Below are positions 14,264-24,201 of a stretch of 64,000 nt of DNA, one piece after another. This DNA is from Micromonospora sp. U21 (lineage in GTDB: Bacteria; Actinomycetota; Actinomycetes; Mycobacteriales; Micromonosporaceae). A model generated the notes under the pieces. That model was not told the DNA's origin and ran no database searches. It saw only the letters and a list, made by a program, of their open reading frames with translations. Positions within the stretch are counted from its first letter, which is position 1. Each line of letters opens with the position of its first letter. Location: contig NZ_JAGPYK010000018.1 of NCBI RefSeq assembly GCF_018070045.1, forward strand, positions 62,001 through 126,000, read 5' to 3'. The position numbers were made by a program, and so were the translations under genes.

Positions 14264-15973
14264 TTATATCCAGCGCCCGTCCAGCCACATCCGGGCCAGC
14301 CAGTCCGAGTACGGCATCACGCGGCCCACGAAGATCGGATAGAAGTACGCGAAGCAGAGCGCCACCAGCAGCACGTACGCACCGGCCACGACGCTGCCCA
14401 CCAACCGGCGTTCGTAGCCCGGGTCGCCAGGCACCAGTGGCGCCACCTCGCCGACGTCACCCCCGGTCGGGGCGATCAGCGCACCCAGCACGTAGACGAC
14501 GGCCAGCACCAGGAAGGGCAGTGCCGGTGCGGCGTAGAACGAGAACATCGTCCGGCCTTCGAGGGCGAACACGAACCAGGGCAGCAGCCCGGCCGCCACG
14601 CTGAGCAGCAGCGCACCGGCCCGCCAGTCGCGGCGAGCCACACCCAGCCAGACCAGCGCCACCAGGGCGGGCAGGAACGACCACCAGAGCAGCGGGGTGC
14701 CGAGCAGCAGGATCTCGGAGGCGCAGGTCGGCGCGCCACAGGCGCCCTCGCCGGACCAGTGGAACGCCACCGGACGGCCGAGCAGAAGCCACTGCCATGG
14801 CCACGACTGGTACTTGTGTGTGTCGTCCAGCCCGGTGTGGAAGCCGTACGCCGCCCGGTGGTACTCGAAGAGGTTGATCAGCGGGCCGATCACCGGGGCG
14901 TCACTGAGCGGTGCGCTCGGATAGGACGACGCGAGCCGGTAGTAGCCGTCGTCGCTGAGCAGCCAGCCCGACCAGGTGGCAAGGTAGGTGCCAACCATCA
15001 GCACACCGGCCAGCGCCAGCCAGGGCAGCTCGTCGAGCAGGGTGTCCCGCCAGGGCCGGCGGACCCCCGCCGAACGGCGCACGCCGACCTCCCAGAGGAG
15101 CACCAGCAGTGCGAAAGCCGGCACGAAGTAGAGCGCGCTCCACTTCACCGCACAGGCGCAGCCGAGCAGCACGCCGGCGGCGAGCCGCCACCACGGCCAG
15201 GTGCGCCAGCCGGTCGGCGGTCGGCCGGCGCTGCCGGGCAGCGACGGGTCGAGCCCGTCGTCCAGCGCCCGCGCCCAGCGCCGGCGGCGGGCGTCGCGGT
15301 CGAGCACCAGCGCGCCGAACGCGGCCAGCACGAAGAAGAGCAGGAAGATGTCGAGCAGCGCGGCGCGGGACAGCACCAGGTGGAAGCCGTCCAGGGCGAG
15401 CAGCAGGCCGGCCGCGCACCCCAGCACCGTCGAGCGGAACAGCCGCCGGCCGATGCGGACCAGCAGCAGCACCGACAGCGTGCCGACCACGGCCGCCGAG
15501 AACCGCCAGCCGAACTCCGGGGCAGTGGTGATCAGGTGCCCGGGGACGGAGACCTTGGAATCCGCGTCCTGATAGCCGAAGGCCCACTCGCCGAGGCCGA
15601 TCAGCCACTTGCCCAGCGGCGGGTGCACCACGTACGACGGGGCGTTGTCCTTGTAGTTCCACTCGACGCCACGGCTGATCAGCCCGTAGGCGTCCTTGGC
15701 GTAGTACGTCTCGTCGAAGATCTTGCCCTTCGGGCTGGACAGGCCGACGAAGCGCAGGATCGCCGCGATGGCCACCACCACGGCGGTGGCCAGCCACGAG
15801 AAGCGGTCCAGTCGGGTGTCGACGGTGGCGAACCGTCGGCGGACCACGCCGGACACCCCGCTACCGCCGGCGCTGGGCGCCGCGGGCTCCTGGTCGGGGC
15901 TCTGGTCGCTCGTCACGTCGACCATCTTTGCCGGGTCGGCGCTCGGGCTCTGCGCTGTCGACGCACTCGTCAC
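14264..15973 (-). CDS. pmt: Protein O-mannosyltransferase (GT39)
   Basis: 569 aa with about ten membrane helices. The GT39 signature is present: after the first helix the acidic pair D87-E88 (GKIFDETYYAKDAYG), then WNYKDNAPSYVVHPPLGKW, as in Rv1002c and eukaryotic PMTs. These enzymes transfer mannose from polyprenyl phosphate mannose to Ser/Thr of exported proteins at the membrane. The N-terminal ~55 residues are disordered. The GTG at 15973 is preceded by TACGAT and 6 nt, suggesting a leaderless start. It is divergent from rsmI, the same arrangement as in M. tuberculosis. Confidence 0.92.
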   Translation of the reverse strand: MTSASTAQSPSADPAKMVDVTSDQSPDQEPAAPSAGGSGVSGVVRRRFATVDTRLDRFSWLATAVVVAIAAILRFVGLSSPKGKIFDETYYAKDAYGLISRGVEWNYKDNAPSYVVHPPLGKWLIGLGEWAFGYQDADSKVSVPGHLITTAPEFGWRFSAAVVGTLSVLLLVRIGRRLFRSTVLGCAAGLLLALDGFHLVLSRAALLDIFLLFFVLAAFGALVLDRDARRRRWARALDDGLDPSLPGSAGRPPTGWRTWPWWRLAAGVLLGCACAVKWSALYFVPAFALLVLLWEVGVRRSAGVRRPWRDTLLDELPWLALAGVLMVGTYLATWSGWLLSDDGYYRLASSYPSAPLSDAPVIGPLINLFEYHRAAYGFHTGLDDTHKYQSWPWQWLLLGRPVAFHWSGEGACGAPTCASEILLLGTPLLWWSFLPALVALVWLGVARRDWRAGALLLSVAAGLLPWFVFALEGRTMFSFYAAPALPFLVLAVVYVLGALIAPTGGDVGEVAPLVPGDPGYERRLVGSVVAGAYVLLVALCFAYFYPIFVGRVMPYSDWLARMWLDGRWI

Positions 15974-15979
15974 CCGGCG

Positions 15980-15985
15980 ATCGTA
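15980..15985 (-). promoter_or_regulatory. -10 box of PMT gene (leaderless)
   Basis: TACGAT on the minus strand, 6 nt before the GTG at 15973. Confidence 0.5.
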
Positions 15986-16057
15986 GGCTGCCAACGTGTC
16001 CGGTGGCGCCCGTCGTCCCTGATACCGGTATCCGCTGTCAACGAAGGAGACGATCCT

Positions 16058-16906
16058 GTGGGTGAAATGTCCGAAGCTGGGCGCCTGATCCTGCTCGGCG
16101 CCCCGCTCGGCAACCCCGCCGACGCCTCGGCCCGGTTCCGGGAGGTGCTGACCAGCGCCGACGTCGTGGCCGCTGAGGACACTCGCCGGCTCACCCGGCT
16201 GGCCCGCGACCTCGACATCACCGTCGGCGGCCGGATCGTCTCCTACTTCGAGGGCAACGAGGAGCGGCGGACCCCCGAGCTGGTCGAGGTCATCCTCGGC
16301 GGATACGTGGTGGCGCTGGTGACCGACGGCGGGATGCCGAGCGTCTCCGACCCCGGCTACCGGCTCGTCCGGGCCGCACTGGACGTCGGGGCGTCGGTGA
16401 GCGTCGCACCCGGGCCGAGCGCGGTGACCACCGCGTTGGCGATCTCCGGGCTGCCCTGCGACCGGTTCTGCTTCGAGGGCTTCCTGCCCCGTACCGCCGG
16501 CGCCCGCCGATCCCGGCTGCGCGCACTCGCCGCCGAGGAGCGCACCCTGGTCTTCTTCGAGGCGCCGCACCGGATCGGCGCGGCGCTCGCCGACCTGGCC
16601 GAGACGTTCGGCGCGGACCGGCCGGCGGCGCTCTGCCGGGAACTCACCAAGACCTACGAGGAGGTGCTCCGCCGCCCGCTCGGCGAGCTGGCCCGGTGGG
16701 CGGCCGAGGGAGATCCGCGCGGGGAGATCACCCTGGTGGTGGCCGGGGCGCCGGTGACCGCCGCGGAACGCCCCGACGACGACACCCTGCGCGCGGCGGT
16801 CGCCGAGCGGGAGGCGGCCGGCCGGTCCCGCCGCGACGCCATCACCGACGTCGCCACCGAGTACGCCCTGCGCCGCCGCGACGTCTACACCATCGTGCAC
16901 AGCTGA
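16058..16906 (+). CDS. rsmI: 16S rRNA C1402 2'-O-methyltransferase
   Basis: A 282-aa SAM-dependent methyltransferase that methylates the ribose of C1402 in the decoding centre of 16S rRNA. The tetrapyrrole-methylase fold motifs are seen: LLGAPLGNPADAS near the start, VVAAEDTRRLTRL, VTDGGMPSVSDPGYRLVRAA, and FEAPHRIGAALADL later. The GTG at 16058 has AAGGAGA 7 nt upstream; ATG 16067 is the alternative. The reading frame stays open far upstream without protein-like sequence, so the long frame is ignored. Confidence 0.93.
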   Translation: MGEMSEAGRLILLGAPLGNPADASARFREVLTSADVVAAEDTRRLTRLARDLDITVGGRIVSYFEGNEERRTPELVEVILGGYVVALVTDGGMPSVSDPGYRLVRAALDVGASVSVAPGPSAVTTALAISGLPCDRFCFEGFLPRTAGARRSRLRALAAEERTLVFFEAPHRIGAALADLAETFGADRPAALCRELTKTYEEVLRRPLGELARWAAEGDPRGEITLVVAGAPVTAAERPDDDTLRAAVAEREAAGRSRRDAITDVATEYALRRRDVYTIVHS

Positions 16907-16969
16907 ACCGCGCTCCCGGCGCGCCGGTCACCGAATGGCCGGGCCAGCGCCTTCACCGGGCGGACGGGT

Positions 16970-18190
16970 TCACCACGCGGCGGCGAGGAAGCCGAGGGTG
17001 ATCAGCACCGGGCCGGCGACGGCGACGGTCACCGCCCAGCGGCGGTTCCGCCGGCCGGGCAGCCGCGTCGCCCCGGTCCACCGGGCGATGCCGGCGGCGC
17101 AGCCGAGCACCACCAGCAGGCCGGGCAGCCAGCGGAGGTGCCGGGCCACGCCGGTGTCGACGTACGCGGTGCCGCCGTCGGGGCCGGCCATCCGCGCCGG
17201 TAGCGCCGTCCCGGAGACGTCCCGGCCGGCGGGTACGCCGCCGACCCGTACCCCGTGCGCCAGGAACCGCCCGTCGTCCGCCGTGAAGACGCCCCGGCAG
17301 CGCTGGGTGAGCCCACCGCCGGTGCAGTCGTCGATCACCACCGTGCCGACCCGGGCATGCCCGACCGCGAGCCAGAACGGGCCGGCGCTGACCCAGGCGA
17401 AGAAGGCCGCGACCAGGCTCAGCAGCACCAGCACCGCGAGCCCGGGCAGCGGGTCGGGCGGCGGAATGGTGCGGGCCGGCGTCCGGGGTCGGGCCGCGCC
17501 GGCGCCGCGGTCCCGCTCCGGCGCGGGATCTTCCCGGACCGGGGTGCCGTCCCAGTGCACCTGCTCGATCGGCGCCCAGAAGGTGCCGTCGTCACCGTCC
17601 GGCGGTGTGTCGCCGTCGGCCCGGCGGGCGCCCCGGTGCCAGCGGCTGTGCTGCCGGACCGGCACCCTGCGCGGCACCGCGTCCACCGGCGCCCCGGTGG
17701 TCGGCTCCAGCTCGACGGCCGGCGCCGGCTCTCCGCCGGCCGGTGCCCTGCCGCCCGACGGGCCCGCCGGACCGGGACGGGCCGGGGTGGGTGCCGGTGC
17801 GGCCGGCGTGGGATGGGCCGGGGTCGGTGTCGGCGCGGCCGGCGTGGGACGGACCGGAGTCGCGGCGATTACCGCCGTGTCCTCCGGCTTCGGCGTGACG
17901 GCCCGCCCCGCCGGCGTGGGCCGCTGCCTGCCCGGCCGACCGGCGGCGGGGGGCGGTGCAGGGGTGGCGCCCGGTCGAGGGCTCGGGCCGGACCGTGCGG
18001 TGGCGCCCGGCCGGGGGGTGGCGTCGTCCGGCGTACGGCTCGGGTCGGCGCCGGGCACCAGCCGGGGCTGGGGTGCGACCGTTCCGCCACGGGCCCCACC
18101 GGGCTCGGGGCTGGTGTCGTCGCCGACCGCCGGCCCGGTGGGACGGTCGTCATGGTCCCGAGCCGCTCGTCTGCCAGTCACGACGTTCAT
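16970..18190 (-). CDS. Proline-rich membrane protein, unknown function
   Basis: 406 aa. The first ~220 residues are Pro/Ala/Thr/Arg-rich low-complexity sequence, probably cytoplasmic and disordered, and end near [12 protein letters not shown] membrane helix ([20 protein letters not shown]), an outer loop with a Cys pair ([14 protein letters not shown]) and two further C-terminal helices follow. The Cys pair could form a disulfide. It lies between rsmI and metG, convergent with the first. No family recognised. Confidence 0.65.
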   Translation of the reverse strand: MNVVTGRRAARDHDDRPTGPAVGDDTSPEPGGARGGTVAPQPRLVPGADPSRTPDDATPRPGATARSGPSPRPGATPAPPPAAGRPGRQRPTPAGRAVTPKPEDTAVIAATPVRPTPAAPTPTPAHPTPAAPAPTPARPGPAGPSGGRAPAGGEPAPAVELEPTTGAPVDAVPRRVPVRQHSRWHRGARRADGDTPPDGDDGTFWAPIEQVHWDGTPVREDPAPERDRGAGAARPRTPARTIPPPDPLPGLAVLVLLSLVAAFFAWVSAGPFWLAVGHARVGTVVIDDCTGGGLTQRCRGVFTADDGRFLAHGVRVGGVPAGRDVSGTALPARMAGPDGGTAYVDTGVARHLRWLPGLLVVLGCAAGIARWTGATRLPGRRNRRWAVTVAVAGPVLITLGFLAAAW

Positions 18191-18325
18191 TGCACACCGC
18201 TACCGGAGTCGGATCGGGCAGCTTGAGTGCGTGTCGGCGACAAATCGGACCAATGGGCGGGGTGTCCGGCCCGGTCCGCCGACCCGGCACCCCCTATTGG
18301 TTCGCGGGCGTCCCGGAGAGGTCAC

Positions 18326-18331
18326 TAGGCT
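18326..18331 (+). promoter_or_regulatory. -10 box of metG (leaderless)
   Basis: TAGGCT ends 8 nt before the ATG of metG, which has no ribosome-binding site. Confidence 0.55.
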
Positions 18332-18339
18332 TGCTGCTC

Positions 18340-20142
18340 ATGAGTCACGTTCTCGCGGCAGTGGCCTGGCCGTACGCCAACGGCCCACGCCACATCGGCC
18401 ACGTTTCCGGTTTCGGCGTTCCCTCCGACGTCTTCGCCCGGTACATGCGGATGGCCGGCCACGACGTGCTCATGGTCTCGGGCACCGACGAGCACGGCAC
18501 CCCCATCCAGGTGCAGGCCGACGCCGACGGGGTCACCCCGCGCGAGTTGGCCGACCGGTACAACCGGGTGATCGTCGAGGACCTGCACGGCCTGGGGCTC
18601 TCCTACGACCTGTTCACCCGCACCACCACCCGCAACCACTACGCCGTGGTGCAGGAGCTGTTCGAGGGGATGTACCGCAACGGCTACATCGTGCCGAAGA
18701 CCACCATGGGCGCGATCTCCCCGTCCACCGGGCGCACCCTTCCCGACCGGTACATCGAGGGCACCTGCCCGATCTGCGGGTACGACAGCGCCCGCGGCGA
18801 CCAGTGCGACAACTGCGGCAACCAGCTCGACCCGATCGACCTGATCGACCCGAAGTCGCGGATCAACGGGGAGACCCCGAAGTTCGTCGAGACCGAGCAC
18901 TTCTTCCTGGACCTGCCCGCCCTGGCCGACGTCCTGCGGCAGTGGCTGGACACCCGGGAGGGGTGGCGGCCCAACGTGCTGCGGTTCTCCCGCAACCTGC
19001 TCGACGACCTCCAGCCCCGGGCGATCACCCGAGACCTGGAGTGGGGCGTACCGATCCCGCTGGACGGCTGGCGGGACCGGCCGGACAAGCGGATCTACGT
19101 CTGGTTCGACGCGGTGATCGGCTACCTGTCCGCCTCGATCGAGTGGGCCCGCCGCACCGGCGACCCTGAGGCGTGGCGGAAGTGGTGGTCCGCCGACGGT
19201 GAGGGCAAGGACGCCCGGTCCTACTACTTCATGGGCAAGGACAACATCGTCTTCCACTCGGTGATCTGGCCGGCGCTGCTCTCCGGATACTCCGGCGAGG
19301 GCTCCCGCGACGGTGAGCCGGGTGAGCTGGGCCAGCTCAACCTGCCCACCGAGGTGGTCTCCAGCGAGTACCTGACCATGGAGGGGCGCAAGTTCTCCTC
19401 GTCCCGCAAGGTGGTCATCTACGTCCGGGACTTCCTGGAGCGCTACGACGCCGACGCGCTGCGCTACTTCATCGCCGCCGCCGGCCCGGAGAGCAACGAC
19501 ACCGACTTCACCTGGGCGGAGTTCCTCCGCCGCAACAACGACGAGCTGGTCGCCGGCTGGGGAAACCTGGTCAACCGGTCCGTCTCGATGGCGGCGAAGA
19601 ACTTCGGCGCCATCCCGCCGGTCGACCCGGCCGGGCTCACCGAGGCGGACGAGGCACTGCTCGCGGTGGCCCGTGCCGGCTTCACCACGGTCGGCGACCT
19701 CATCGGCCGGCACCGGCAGAAGCAGGCGATCGGCGAGGCCATGAAGGTGGTCGCCGAGGCCAACCGGTACCTCTCCGAGCAGGCGCCGTGGAAGCTCAAG
19801 GACGAGGCGGACAAGCCCCGGATGGGCACCATCCTGCACGTCGCCCTCCAGGTGGTCAGCGACGCCAACACGCTGCTCACCCCGTTCCTGCCGCACTCCG
19901 CGCAGCAGGTGCACGAGCTGCTCGGCGGCACCGGCGTGCACGCGCCGATGCCGGTCATCGAGCAGGTCGACGACCTGGACGGCGGGCCGGCGTACCCGGT
20001 GCTGACCGGGGACTACACGGTCGGCGCGCGCTGGGAGTCGGTGCCGCTGGAAGCCGGCCGGCCGCTGGCCACGCCGAAGCCGGTGTTCCGCAAGCTCGAC
20101 CCGTCGATCGTCGACGAGGAGCTGACCCGGCTGGCCGGCTGA
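18340..20142 (+). CDS. metG: Methionyl-tRNA synthetase
   Basis: A 600-aa class I aminoacyl-tRNA synthetase that charges tRNA-Met. The ATP site motif HIGH is present as H18-I-G-H21 ([10 protein letters not shown]). The connective domain has a zinc knuckle with C143-x-x-C146 and C156-x-x-C159. The KMSKS loop reads K351-F-S-S-S355. This FSSS variant marks a MetRS subgroup distinct from the shorter enzyme of M. tuberculosis. The C-terminal anticodon-binding helices are complete. No Shine-Dalgarno is present and a TAGGCT 8 nt upstream suggests a leaderless transcript. Confidence 0.96.
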   Translation: MSHVLAAVAWPYANGPRHIGHVSGFGVPSDVFARYMRMAGHDVLMVSGTDEHGTPIQVQADADGVTPRELADRYNRVIVEDLHGLGLSYDLFTRTTTRNHYAVVQELFEGMYRNGYIVPKTTMGAISPSTGRTLPDRYIEGTCPICGYDSARGDQCDNCGNQLDPIDLIDPKSRINGETPKFVETEHFFLDLPALADVLRQWLDTREGWRPNVLRFSRNLLDDLQPRAITRDLEWGVPIPLDGWRDRPDKRIYVWFDAVIGYLSASIEWARRTGDPEAWRKWWSADGEGKDARSYYFMGKDNIVFHSVIWPALLSGYSGEGSRDGEPGELGQLNLPTEVVSSEYLTMEGRKFSSSRKVVIYVRDFLERYDADALRYFIAAAGPESNDTDFTWAEFLRRNNDELVAGWGNLVNRSVSMAAKNFGAIPPVDPAGLTEADEALLAVARAGFTTVGDLIGRHRQKQAIGEAMKVVAEANRYLSEQAPWKLKDEADKPRMGTILHVALQVVSDANTLLTPFLPHSAQQVHELLGGTGVHAPMPVIEQVDDLDGGPAYPVLTGDYTVGARWESVPLEAGRPLATPKPVFRKLDPSIVDEELTRLAG

Positions 20143-20167
20143 CCACGACGCGCCGCCGCACGGCTGA

Positions 20168-20199
20168 GCGCGGCCCCGGGGAAATCCCCGGGGCCGCGC
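20168..20199. terminator. GC hairpin between metG and the next gene
   Basis: A perfect 14-bp stem, GCGCGGCCCCGGGG and its complement, with AAAT loop. It has no T tract. It sits between convergent genes and probably terminates both. Confidence 0.7.
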
Positions 20200-20225
20200 C
20201 TCATCTGTGAACCGGGCGGCCGGTG

Positions 20226-21473
20226 TCACATCGCGTACCGGGTGTCCATCACCTGATCGTCGGTCACCTCGGCGCCCGGCGCCCAGGTCTCGTAGACGCC
20301 GCGATCGTGGCACTGCGCCCCGGTCGCGAACACCGTGTCCGGATCCGGGTGGCGCAGCCGCAGCCGCAGCCAACCGGCCTCCTCCCGCAGCACCAGGCAG
20401 GACACGCCCCGCCACCACGCGAACCGGAGCCGGCGGGCCACCGTCTCCACCGGGTAGCGGGCCGCCCGGGTCATCGCCAGTACCCGGAACCCGCCGGGAA
20501 GGTCCGCCACCGCCTCGTACTCGCCGTCACCGTGCACGCCGACCAGCTGGGTGGAGCGCGGCGCGTCCCCGGTCGGCACGTACTCCTGGTCCGGGGAGAG
20601 ACCCGGCACCGCGGCCAGCAGATGCCGCCACTGCGGGCCCACCATCCGCAACCACCCGCGCTGCTCGGCCTGGTAGGTGTAGAGCACCACCTCCACCCCC
20701 TCCGCCGGGTAGGCGAGCAGGGCCGCGTTCGCGGGCATCGGCAGGTCGGCGAAGTCCCGGGTGATGAACTCCGGGATGAGCTGGGCGTTGCTCGGCACGA
20801 AACCCGTACCCAGCACGGGCGGACCCAGCCGGTCCCGGGGAGCCAGCGCGGTCAGGCCCTGGTGCGCCTCGCCGACCGGCACGTCGTAGTCGCCCGGGTC
20901 GGCGGCCCGCCAGCGCAGCGCGTACGCCACATCCAGGCCGTCCCGGTCGACCTCGCCGTCGGTGCGCAGCACCGTGGTCGCCGCCGGCGTACGCAGGTGT
21001 GCCACGTCGTGCTCCCGGTAGCAGAAGCCGTGCGGCAACCACCCCCGCACGTACCCGGCGAGCTGTCGGGGGGAGAGCACCTTCACCATCCGGGTGCCCC
21101 GCCGGACCACCGCCGACGCACGCGCCGCTGCCAGCATCGGATCACCCGCCGCGGCCGGCTGCTGGCTGAGCTGGTGCAGCTGCCTCCACCCCCGCTCCCG
21201 GTGCGCCGGCAGCATCAGCGGAGTGTCCGGCTCCTCGGCCGGCTCCGCCGCCCCGTGCACCGCCGTCACCTCGGTGACGTGCACGAACCGGCGCCACGGC
21301 AGGGCGCTGTTCGGTCGGGGAGCCCACTCGAAGCCGGGCACCTCGTCGGCGCTGAACAGCTCGTACGCGGCGCCGCGGGCGATCTCCTCGGCCGGGTGGA
21401 CGCCGCCACCGAACGCCACCCGCAGCCCGGTACGTTCGCTGGCGGCGCCGCCGGCCTGGGGGGTGACGCTCAC
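20226..21473 (-). CDS. Conserved hypothetical protein, 415 aa
   Basis: A soluble protein without signal peptide or membrane helix; I recognise no family. Features include an N-terminal glycine turn (LRVAFGGGVHPAEEIARG), repeated Trp/Arg-rich segments (FEWAPRPNSALPWRRFVHV, RLRFAWWRGVSC) and a C-terminal DDQVMDTRYAM. The last 120 residues resemble the first half in style, possibly two related beta-rich domains. GAGGCGAC precedes the GTG start. Codon use is native and the length is well maintained, so this is a real but uncharacterised gene. Confidence 0.65.
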   Translation of the reverse strand: MSVTPQAGGAASERTGLRVAFGGGVHPAEEIARGAAYELFSADEVPGFEWAPRPNSALPWRRFVHVTEVTAVHGAAEPAEEPDTPLMLPAHRERGWRQLHQLSQQPAAAGDPMLAAARASAVVRRGTRMVKVLSPRQLAGYVRGWLPHGFCYREHDVAHLRTPAATTVLRTDGEVDRDGLDVAYALRWRAADPGDYDVPVGEAHQGLTALAPRDRLGPPVLGTGFVPSNAQLIPEFITRDFADLPMPANAALLAYPAEGVEVVLYTYQAEQRGWLRMVGPQWRHLLAAVPGLSPDQEYVPTGDAPRSTQLVGVHGDGEYEAVADLPGGFRVLAMTRAARYPVETVARRLRFAWWRGVSCLVLREEAGWLRLRLRHPDPDTVFATGAQCHDRGVYETWAPGAEVTDDQVMDTRYAM

Positions 21474-21719
21474 GCCGTCGCCTCGCTCCGCCCGGCCGCG
21501 GCGCGAGGCGCCACGCTGCTGTGCCTCATGGTCCGCTCGCTGCGCTCGCTCACGTCGTCACCTGCCTTCTCCCGGCGAGATGCGGGGCGTCACGTTGCCG
21601 CGCCCGCCCGGTCGCGCACACCGTGCGCTCACGCGGCGACGGTAGAGTCGCGCGGCGTAGTCGAGGTGAACGTCGGGTGGCGGGCGGATGGACAGCCCCG
21701 GTGTGTGATGCTGTCGCTG

Positions 21720-22607
21720 ATGAGCGAGCCCACTGAAACCCGCCGAGAGCGTGCCGCCCGGCGGGCCGGAGAGTTCCCGCCCGCCCCCGAGCCGCTGCCC
21801 CGGCCGGTGCCGGACAGCCACACCCACCTGGACATCACAGTCAGCGAGGCCGGCGTACCCGGCGGCGGGCCGGCCGACGATCCGGTCGCGGTGGCGATCG
21901 CACTGGCCACCAAGGTCGGCGTGGATCGGCTGGTCCAGGTGGGTGTGGACGTCGCGTCCTCCCGGTGGGGTGCGGAGATCGCCGACCGGCATCCCGCGGT
22001 GCTGGCCACGGTGGCGCTGCACCCCAACGAGGCGCCCCGGCTGGCCGACCTCGACGAGGCGCTGCGGGAGATCGAGTCACTCGCCGCCCGCGACCGGGTC
22101 CGGGGGATCGGCGAGACCGGGATGGACTTCTTCCGGACCGGCGACGAGGGGCGCGCCGCGCAGGAGGAGAGCTTCCGGGCGCACATCGCCATCGCCAAGC
22201 GGTACGGCAAGGCGCTGGTGATCCACGACCGGGACGCGCACGCCGACGTGCTGCGGATCCTCGACGACGAGGCTGCGCCGGACACCGTGGTGCTGCACTG
22301 CTTCTCCGGTGACGCCGACTTCGCCCGCGAGTGCGTTCGCCGTGGCTACCTGCTCAGCTTCGCCGGCACCGTCACCTTCGGCAGCGCCACCGCGCTGCGC
22401 GAGGCCGCCGCGCTCACCCCGGTGGACCAGATCCTGGTGGAGACCGACGCCCCGTACCTCACCCCGACGCCGCACCGCGGCCGGCCGAACGCCTCGTACC
22501 TGATTCCGCTCACCGTCCGCTCGCTCGCCGCGACCACCGGCACCGACCTGGACGAGCTCTGCGCGGCCATCTCCGCCACCGGTGACCGCGTCTTCGGCCC
22601 CTGGTGA
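21720..22607 (+). CDS. tatD: TatD-family metal-dependent hydrolase
   Basis: A 295-aa TIM-barrel nuclease of the TatD family, which degrades DNA 3'-5' and acts in DNA repair or quality control. The metal ligands can be followed: H34-x-H36 (DSHTHLDI), the Glu of [10 protein letters not shown], the His of VIHDRDAH, the His of LHCFSGD and the Asp of VETDAPYL. The ATG at 21720 is provisional; in-frame ATG 21708 and GTG 21666 are possible and none has a strong ribosome-binding site. The metG-tatD-rsmA-ispE order is conserved in Actinobacteria. Confidence 0.9.
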   Translation: MSEPTETRRERAARRAGEFPPAPEPLPRPVPDSHTHLDITVSEAGVPGGGPADDPVAVAIALATKVGVDRLVQVGVDVASSRWGAEIADRHPAVLATVALHPNEAPRLADLDEALREIESLAARDRVRGIGETGMDFFRTGDEGRAAQEESFRAHIAIAKRYGKALVIHDRDAHADVLRILDDEAAPDTVVLHCFSGDADFARECVRRGYLLSFAGTVTFGSATALREAAALTPVDQILVETDAPYLTPTPHRGRPNASYLIPLTVRSLAATTGTDLDELCAAISATGDRVFGPW

Positions 22608-22634
22608 CGCCCCGCGCCACCCGCCCGGACGTTG

Positions 22635-22680
22635 GGAAGGGCACCTTGCAATCGCCTGCTGTTGTGCAAGGGGCCCTTCC
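22635..22680. repeat. Palindromic repeat between tatD and rsmA
   Basis: GGAAGGGCACCTTGCA (22635-22650) is followed after 14 nt by its inverted copy TGCAAGGGGCCCTTCC (22665-22680), one mismatch. It can act as a terminator for tatD. The AGGAAGGG...CCCTTCCT pattern resembles palindromes that I expect to be dispersed in micromonosporal genomes. Confidence 0.6.
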
Positions 22681-22701
22681 TAAGGGCGGAGTGGGGGCGC
22701 A

Positions 22702-22707
22702 TACGCT
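22702..22707 (+). promoter_or_regulatory. -10 box of rsmA (leaderless)
   Basis: TACGCT, 7 nt before the ATG at 22715. Confidence 0.6.
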
Positions 22708-22714
22708 GCCAACC

Positions 22715-23584
22715 ATGACCGGTCTCCTCGGCCCGGCGGAGATCCGGGAGCTCGCCGCCCGGTTGGGCGTCGCGCCCACCAAGAAGCTGGGCCAGAACTT
22801 CGTGCACGACCCGAACACGGTGCGGCGGATCGTCACCGCCGCCGGCCTGACCCCCGACGACGTGGCCCTCGAGGTCGGCCCCGGGCTGGGCTCGCTCACC
22901 GTCGGGCTGCTGCCGGTCGCCGGGCACGTGCACGCCGTGGAGATCGACCCGGTGCTCGCCGGCGCGCTGCCGGAGACCGCCGCCCGGCACGCCGCCGCGG
23001 ACGCCGGTCGGCTCACCGTGCACCGTGCCGACGCGCTGCGCATCGACGCCGCCGAGCTGGCCGACCCGCCGCCGACCGCGCTGGTGGCCAACCTGCCCTA
23101 CAACGTGGCCGTGCCCGTGGTGCTGCACCTGCTCGCCGAGCTGCCCAGCCTGCGGAAGGGACTGGTGATGGTGCAGAAGGAGGTAGCCGACCGGCTGGTC
23201 GCCGGTCCCGGCTCCAAGGTGTACGGCATCCCGTCGGTCAAGCTCGCCTGGTACGCCCAGGCCCGGGGCGCCGGCCGGGTACCGCCGAACGTCTTCTGGC
23301 CGGTGCCCAACGTCGACTCCGGCCTGGTCGCCTTCACCCGCCGCGAACCACCCCGGGCCGACGTACCCCGGCAACGGGTCTTCGCCGTGGTGGACGCGGC
23401 GTTCGCGCAGCGCCGAAAGACCCTGCGCGCCGCGCTGGCGGGCTGGGCGGGCGGCGCGGACCGGGCGGCCGCCGCGCTCACCGCCGCCGGCGTCGACCCC
23501 GGCGCCCGGGGGGAGTCGCTCACCGTCGAGCAGTTCGCCGCCATCGCCGCGTCGGCTCCGGTCGGTACGCCGGCCGCGAAGTAG
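22715..23584 (+). CDS. rsmA: 16S rRNA A1518/A1519 dimethyltransferase
   Basis: A 289-aa KsgA-type enzyme that dimethylates two adjacent adenines near the 3' end of 16S rRNA late in 30S assembly. It shows the family start ([17 protein letters not shown]), the SAM loop ([14 protein letters not shown]), the acidic VEIDP and the catalytic N-L-P-Y motif ([17 protein letters not shown]). The ATG at 22715 is preceded by TACGCT with 7 nt, pointing to a leaderless start; an earlier in-frame start would run through the palindromic repeat. Also known as ksgA; loss gives kasugamycin resistance. Confidence 0.95.
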   Translation: MTGLLGPAEIRELAARLGVAPTKKLGQNFVHDPNTVRRIVTAAGLTPDDVALEVGPGLGSLTVGLLPVAGHVHAVEIDPVLAGALPETAARHAAADAGRLTVHRADALRIDAAELADPPPTALVANLPYNVAVPVVLHLLAELPSLRKGLVMVQKEVADRLVAGPGSKVYGIPSVKLAWYAQARGAGRVPPNVFWPVPNVDSGLVAFTRREPPRADVPRQRVFAVVDAAFAQRRKTLRAALAGWAGGADRAAAALTAAGVDPGARGESLTVEQFAAIAASAPVGTPAAK

Positions 23585-23616
23585 GCTGACGCCGTGCCCG
23601 CCGAGGAGGTGTACGA

Positions 23617-24201
23617 GTGACCGCGCAGCCGATCGAGCCCACCGCCCAGGGGATGTGGAGCCCGGATCCCATGCGGCAGCGGCTGGCCAACCACACCATC
23701 GAGGACGTGCTGGCCCTGCCCGACGAAGCCCCCCGCGTCGAGCTACGTGACGGAGTCCTCGTCGTGGTCCCTTCCCCGACCTTTGGTCATCAGAACATCG
23801 GCAACCTGTTGTGGATGTGGCTGCGGCAGCATGCTCCGGCCGAGTTGACGCCGGCCACCGCCGTCGGGGTGGCGATCAACTACCGGAACACTCTCGAACC
23901 CGACGTCGTCCTGCTGCAGCGTCCGGTGGCGGCCGACCACCACTACTTCGAGGCTGATCAGGTTGTGCTCGCCGTCGAAGTCGTCTCGCCCGGCACCCGT
24001 CGTCGGGACCGGCTGGAGAAGCCGGCCGACTACGCGGACGCCGGCATCCCGCACTACTGGCGGATCGAGCAGGGCCCGCTGCACGTGTACGCGTACGACC
24101 TGGTCGGTGGCCGGTATGAGCTGGCTGCCGACTCCGCCGAGGAGCTGATCGTGGCCAAGCCGTTCGATATGCCCCTGCGCGTGCGGGACATCACCCCGTG
24201 A
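23617..24201 (+). CDS. Uma2-family (DUF820) putative endonuclease
   Basis: A 194-aa protein of the Uma2/DUF820 family, a PD-(D/E)XK-like nuclease fold. The conserved core is EPDVVLLQRP, then VLAVEVVSPGTRRRDRLEKP, YADAGIPHYWRIE; the Asp, Glu and Lys of these strands would form the site. The biochemical role of the family is unsettled. The GTG has a strong GAGGAGGTG upstream. It sits between rsmA and ispE and overlaps the ispE start by four bases, an insertion into an otherwise conserved core order. Confidence 0.85.
   Translation: MTAQPIEPTAQGMWSPDPMRQRLANHTIEDVLALPDEAPRVELRDGVLVVVPSPTFGHQNIGNLLWMWLRQHAPAELTPATAVGVAINYRNTLEPDVVLLQRPVAADHHYFEADQVVLAVEVVSPGTRRRDRLEKPADYADAGIPHYWRIEQGPLHVYAYDLVGGRYELAADSAEELIVAKPFDMPLRVRDITP

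Noticed and set aside
14162-16057. A 600-residue extension in front of rsmI
   Set aside because: It is antisense to the PMT membrane protein, and rsmI has its own GTG with a good ribosome-binding site.
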